From contig OZ255631.1 in the NCBI GenBank assembly GCA_965276835.1, forward strand, positions 5,084,001 to 5,148,000: 64,000 nt of DNA. The letters are read 5' to 3'. The notes under the pieces are model-generated. The model saw only the letters and a list, made by a program, of their open reading frames with translations, had not been told where the DNA came from and ran no database searches. The translations under genes were made by a program, and so were the position numbers. The stretch comes from BOG-932 sp965276835 (GTDB lineage: Bacteria > Pseudomonadota > Alphaproteobacteria > BOG-932 > Roseiterribacteraceae). Each line of letters opens with the position of its first letter. The stretch's first letter is position 1. This document shows positions 61,471-64,000 of the stretch, piece after piece.

Positions 61471-61844
61471 GATAGACCATGACTATTTTTCCCCTAATCG
61501 TCGCTGGGGCGACTATTAGGAGAAGATCGCACAGATTTAAGTTTCGTTCCCAGATGAACAGACCTTTTTCTTTGTTACTTTATAAACTACCTTGTAATTT
61601 TTTCGTGCTCGCAGCGTTCTTACGTAATTTAGCTCCACATCGAGCGCGCTTATTGACCGCGCGCGAAGTTTTCTTCCGCCGTCGGGATTGAATTGAACTG
61701 AAGCGATCCCAAATTTTTTCGGGGATATTGTCAGGGCAAACAATTTTAGGGCGCTTTCTCGGCCCCGCTCCCTTGAGCGAAGGGCAAAATTATAGCGCAT
61801 TCGACCATCATCTTCCGTCTCCTTGAACGTAAACGTCAGCTGAT
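61471..61844. other. AT-rich stretch between NRAMP-like gene and IS66 remnant
   Basis: The promoter of the NRAMP-related gene should be here. Poly-T tracts (TTTTTTC) occur near 61590 and 61720. Small open frames do not resemble proteins. The IS66 end, GTAAACGTCAGC, begins at about 61829. Confidence 0.35.
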
Positions 61845-62670
61845 TTACGCGGCAGCCATGATTTTTTCTGGACGGAGGCTATTCCAGGGCAGAAGTTCGC
61901 TGAGCCGGTTGATCGGATGCCCCTTGGCCATGCGGTCGATGACATCGGCCAGAAGGGTTCAGGATTGAGCCCGTTGAGCTTGGCCGTCTCAAGCACGGTG
62001 TAGAGTATGGCGGCGCGGTCGCCACCGGCCTGGAACCGAGGAACAGGAAGTTTTTGCGGGTTATGGCGATGCCGCGCAGGCTGCGTTCGGCCGGATTGTT
62101 GTCGATTGCGAGACGGCCATCGCCGGCGTAGCGCGTGAGCGCGTTCCAGCGGGTCAGCGCATATTGGATCGCCTTGGCGAGCGCGGTCTTGGATGACAGC
62201 CGGCGGCGCTGCTCTTCGAGCCAGGTCCGAAGTTCGGCGAGGATCGGAGCGGCGTGTTCCTGACGCGCTGACAGGCGCAGCTCGGCAGCCCGGCCGCTGA
62301 TCTCGGCCTCTATCCGATAGAGTTCGCCGATCTGCCGCAGCGCTTCTTCCGCGATCGGCGACTTGGTTGCTTCGAACACGTCGAAGAACTTGCGCCGCGC
62401 ATACGCCCAACAGGCGGCGTGGAGAAGACGCGGTGGGTCCTGGCCGCTCGATGCCTCCGATCGCACCAAACTCTCGTAACCGCTGAAGGCACCCGCCTGG
62501 ATGACTCCGCGGAATCCAGCAAGATGGCCCTGCGGCCGCTCGCCTTTGCGATCCGGGCTGAAGCGGTAATAGGCGGCAGGGGCGCGATAGCCCTGCCAAG
62601 GTCGTTCATCCAGCACATAGGTCCAGATGCGTCCGGTCTTCGTCTTGCCGTTCGCCGGCGCCAGCACCGC
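61845..62670 (-). pseudogene. IS66-family TnpC transposase, C-terminal remnant
   Basis: The minus strand reads VLAPANGKTKTGRIWTYV, GFRGVIQAGAFSGYESL, LHAACWAYARRKFFDVFEA and DGRLAIDNNPAERSLRGIAI, the C-terminal half of IS66 TnpC, up to KNFLFLGS. After that the family sequence jumps frame twice (near 62030 and 61955), with GGDRAAILYTVLETAKLNGL in one frame and DRMAKGHPINRLSELLPW in the next, ending at TAA 61845. The N-terminal half is absent. It joins the GMC gene at about 62670. Confidence 0.85.
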
Positions 62671-63183
62671 GACGGCTTTTCGATTTCGGTTGCCCTTCTT
62701 CGCCCCGAGAGCCGCGGTGAAGTCACCATCCGTTCGGCGGATCCAAATGCCGATCCCGTTATTCGGCCGAACTTCCTGGCCACCGAAAATGATCGAAGGA
62801 CCTTTCGGGAGGGTATCCGCGTGGCTCGAAGGGTGGGAATGCAGTCTGCACTTGCCGACTATCGCATCGCCGAATATGAGCCCGGCGCGGACGCGATATC
62901 CGACGAAGCTCTCGATCGATGGATAGAGGAAAACGCCGAGACCATTTACCATCCCGTCGGCACCTGCCGGATGGGCGCGCGGGGAGATGACATGGCCGTT
63001 ATTGACGAAACGCTGAAGGTTCAAGGTATTGATGGTTTGCGCGTTGTTGACGCTTCCGTTATGCCAATGATCGTCAGTGGCAACACAAATGCGCCAACCA
63101 TTATGATCGCGGAGAAGGCGGCGGACATGATCCTCGGGCGCGCTACTCCAGCACCGAGCGAATCGATTGTGTTTGAAAGCTAA
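62671..63183 (+). pseudogene. GMC oxidoreductase, C-terminal fragment
   Basis: In plus-strand frame from about 62671: DGFSISVALLRPESRGEVTI, IRPNFLATENDRR, then ENAETIYHPVGTCRMGAR with the active-site His, and VVDASVMPMIVSGNTNAPT (the family's NTNAPT motif). This is the C-terminal third of a glucose-methanol-choline oxidoreductase. The FAD-binding N-terminus is replaced by IS66 DNA. The ALDH gene follows, so the pair once formed an alcohol-to-acid module. Confidence 0.85.
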
Positions 63184-63270
63184 CCATCGCTGATCCGCTC
63201 GCGTTGCCGTGAGCATAATCTAATGGAAACAGCAGTGTTTTGCATAGCGCAATCAACCGAAAGCATAACA

Positions 63271-64000
63271 GTGACCCTTGAAGCTCAATCGATCTCGATC
63301 CGCCATCCCGACCGTTTTTTCATCGGGGGCCGATGGGTCGCACCATCCAGTGCGAGCCGGTTCGACGTGATTTCCCCCGCGACCGAAGAGTTGGTGATGA
63401 GCGTTGCGGAGGCCCAGGCCGCCGATGCCGATGCTGCTGTCGCCGCCGCTCGGACGGCGTTCGATTACGGGCCGTGGCCACGCATGTCGCCGAAGGAGAG
63501 GGCCGATTACCTTAACGCGCTCGGCGCGGCTTTGACCGCACGCAACGAGGAATTGGCCCATATCTGGACCAGTCAAATGGGCATTGTGAATAGCGCCGCC
63601 AAATTCGGCACGCCCGGCGCGGCCGGTTTTTTTCACTACTATGCCTCGTTGGCGGAGAGCTTCCCCTTCATTGAGCGGCATCAGCCGTCCTATGGCGGCG
63701 GCATCGGGCTCCTGGTGCGTGAACCTGTCGGCGTCGTGCTGGCAATCGTGCCGTGGAACGCGCCCTTGATGCTGGCGGCGTTGAAGCTGGCGCCGGCGTT
63801 GCTAGCCGGCTGCACAGTTATCCTGAAGGCATCACCGGAGGCGCCGCTCGACGCGTATGTCATCGCCGAGGCGGCTCAGGCTGCGGGTCTGCCGCCGGGC
63901 GTGCTGAACCTGGTCACCGCCGATCGCGAGGTTTCGGAGCGGATGGTACGCAATCCTGGCGTCGACAAGGTCAGCTTCACCGGATCCAGTGCCGCCGGGA
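63271..64000 (+). CDS. Aldehyde dehydrogenase (runs off right edge)
   Basis: A NAD(P)-dependent aldehyde dehydrogenase; 243 codons are in the window. RFFIGGRWVAPSS, then FDVISPATEELV are N-terminal family features. Later come the oxyanion Asn in IVPWNAPL, the cofactor Lys in LKASPEAPL and the FTGSSAAG turn. The catalytic Cys lies beyond the edge. Start is GTG 63271 or ATG 63223 in the same frame; neither has a strong binding site. It would oxidise the aldehyde made by the GMC enzyme upstream, now broken. Confidence 0.87.
   Translation, partial: MTLEAQSISIRHPDRFFIGGRWVAPSSASRFDVISPATEELVMSVAEAQAADADAAVAAARTAFDYGPWPRMSPKERADYLNALGAALTARNEELAHIWTSQMGIVNSAAKFGTPGAAGFFHYYASLAESFPFIERHQPSYGGGIGLLVREPVGVVLAIVPWNAPLMLAALKLAPALLAGCTVILKASPEAPLDAYVIAEAAQAAGLPPGVLNLVTADREVSERMVRNPGVDKVSFTGSSAAG

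Noticed and set aside
61537..61800. Minus-strand frame of 87 codons near the NRAMP-like gene
   Set aside because: The text is Lys/Arg-rich noise in an AT-rich stretch with no start signal.

Overview
The window looks like DNA from a sphingomonad or a close alphaproteobacterial relative. GC is high, and there is a conserved alphaproteobacterial integrative-element backbone: DUF736, DUF2493, DUF2840, DUF2285, a DUF3363 relaxase, a strawberry-notch/methyltransferase giant and a very large ParB. It also carries a long TonB-dependent receptor and a sphingomonad-style OmpA domain. This is inference from protein families only; no rRNA is present.

Region 1 (1 to about 38260) is one end of an integrative and conjugative element (ICE). 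From the left edge come the start of traG, a relaxase, a lytic transglycosylase, a TraF-type S26 peptidase, DUF2840, a small ribbon-helix-helix-type partner, ParA, a RepA-like replication initiator with iteron-like repeats inside the gene, and an AlpA-type regulator, nearly all on the minus strand with 1-4 base overlaps. An SDR/TetR pair (7253-8783) is inserted cargo. The backbone resumes with DUF2285 proteins, an Xre regulator, HU, DUF736, DUF2493, a Toprim protein, the 1437-residue strawberry-notch protein, small hypotheticals and ParB (to 24617). A second cargo block has HxlR/YciI/SRPBCC and a decayed SRAP gene, followed by an intact benzoate-catechol cluster (27316-35190). At the right end lie a HigBA-type toxin-antitoxin, an excisionase-like protein, a tyrosine integrase and a 3' tRNA-Leu fragment (about 38209-38260), which is most simply an attachment-site repeat.

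The catabolic cluster is a nearly complete ortho-cleavage route: BenA/BenB dioxygenase, BenD, CatA, CatB, CatC and PcaD, with a divergent LysR gene whose promoter contains a perfect ATAC-N7-GTAT site. Two expected parts are missing: the BenC reductase, and the PcaIJ/PcaF pair that normally ends the pathway. Next to pcaD, four bases from its start codon, sits a DUF849/BKACE enzyme. Known chemistry of that family (beta-keto acid plus acetyl-CoA giving acetoacetate plus a CoA ester) would turn 3-oxoadipate into succinyl-CoA in one step, so I propose a rewired end of the beta-ketoadipate pathway carried on an ICE.

Region 2 (38260-64000) is a patchwork outside the element: a degraded IS1182-like element, a 1229-residue AIDA-type repeat protein, a GloVer-repeat gene split by an IS481-family element with a CTAG duplication, a truncated SemiSWEET, a GlcG/hydrolase pair, a Rieske oxygenase, inorganic pyrophosphatase, a DNA ligase D remnant, an IS6-family transposase, a TonB-dependent receptor fused to an OmpA peptidoglycan-binding domain, a PRC-barrel protein, an OprB-like porin, an NRAMP-related transporter with altered metal-site motifs, an IS66 remnant joined to a GMC oxidoreductase tail, and an aldehyde dehydrogenase running off the right edge.

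Several otherwise recognisable genes (traF, DUF2285, HU, SRPBCC, the hydrolase, IS66) are each broken by what looks like a one-base indel, whereas the long genes and the whole ben-cat cluster are intact. Whether these are real or consensus errors decides whether the ICE can still move.
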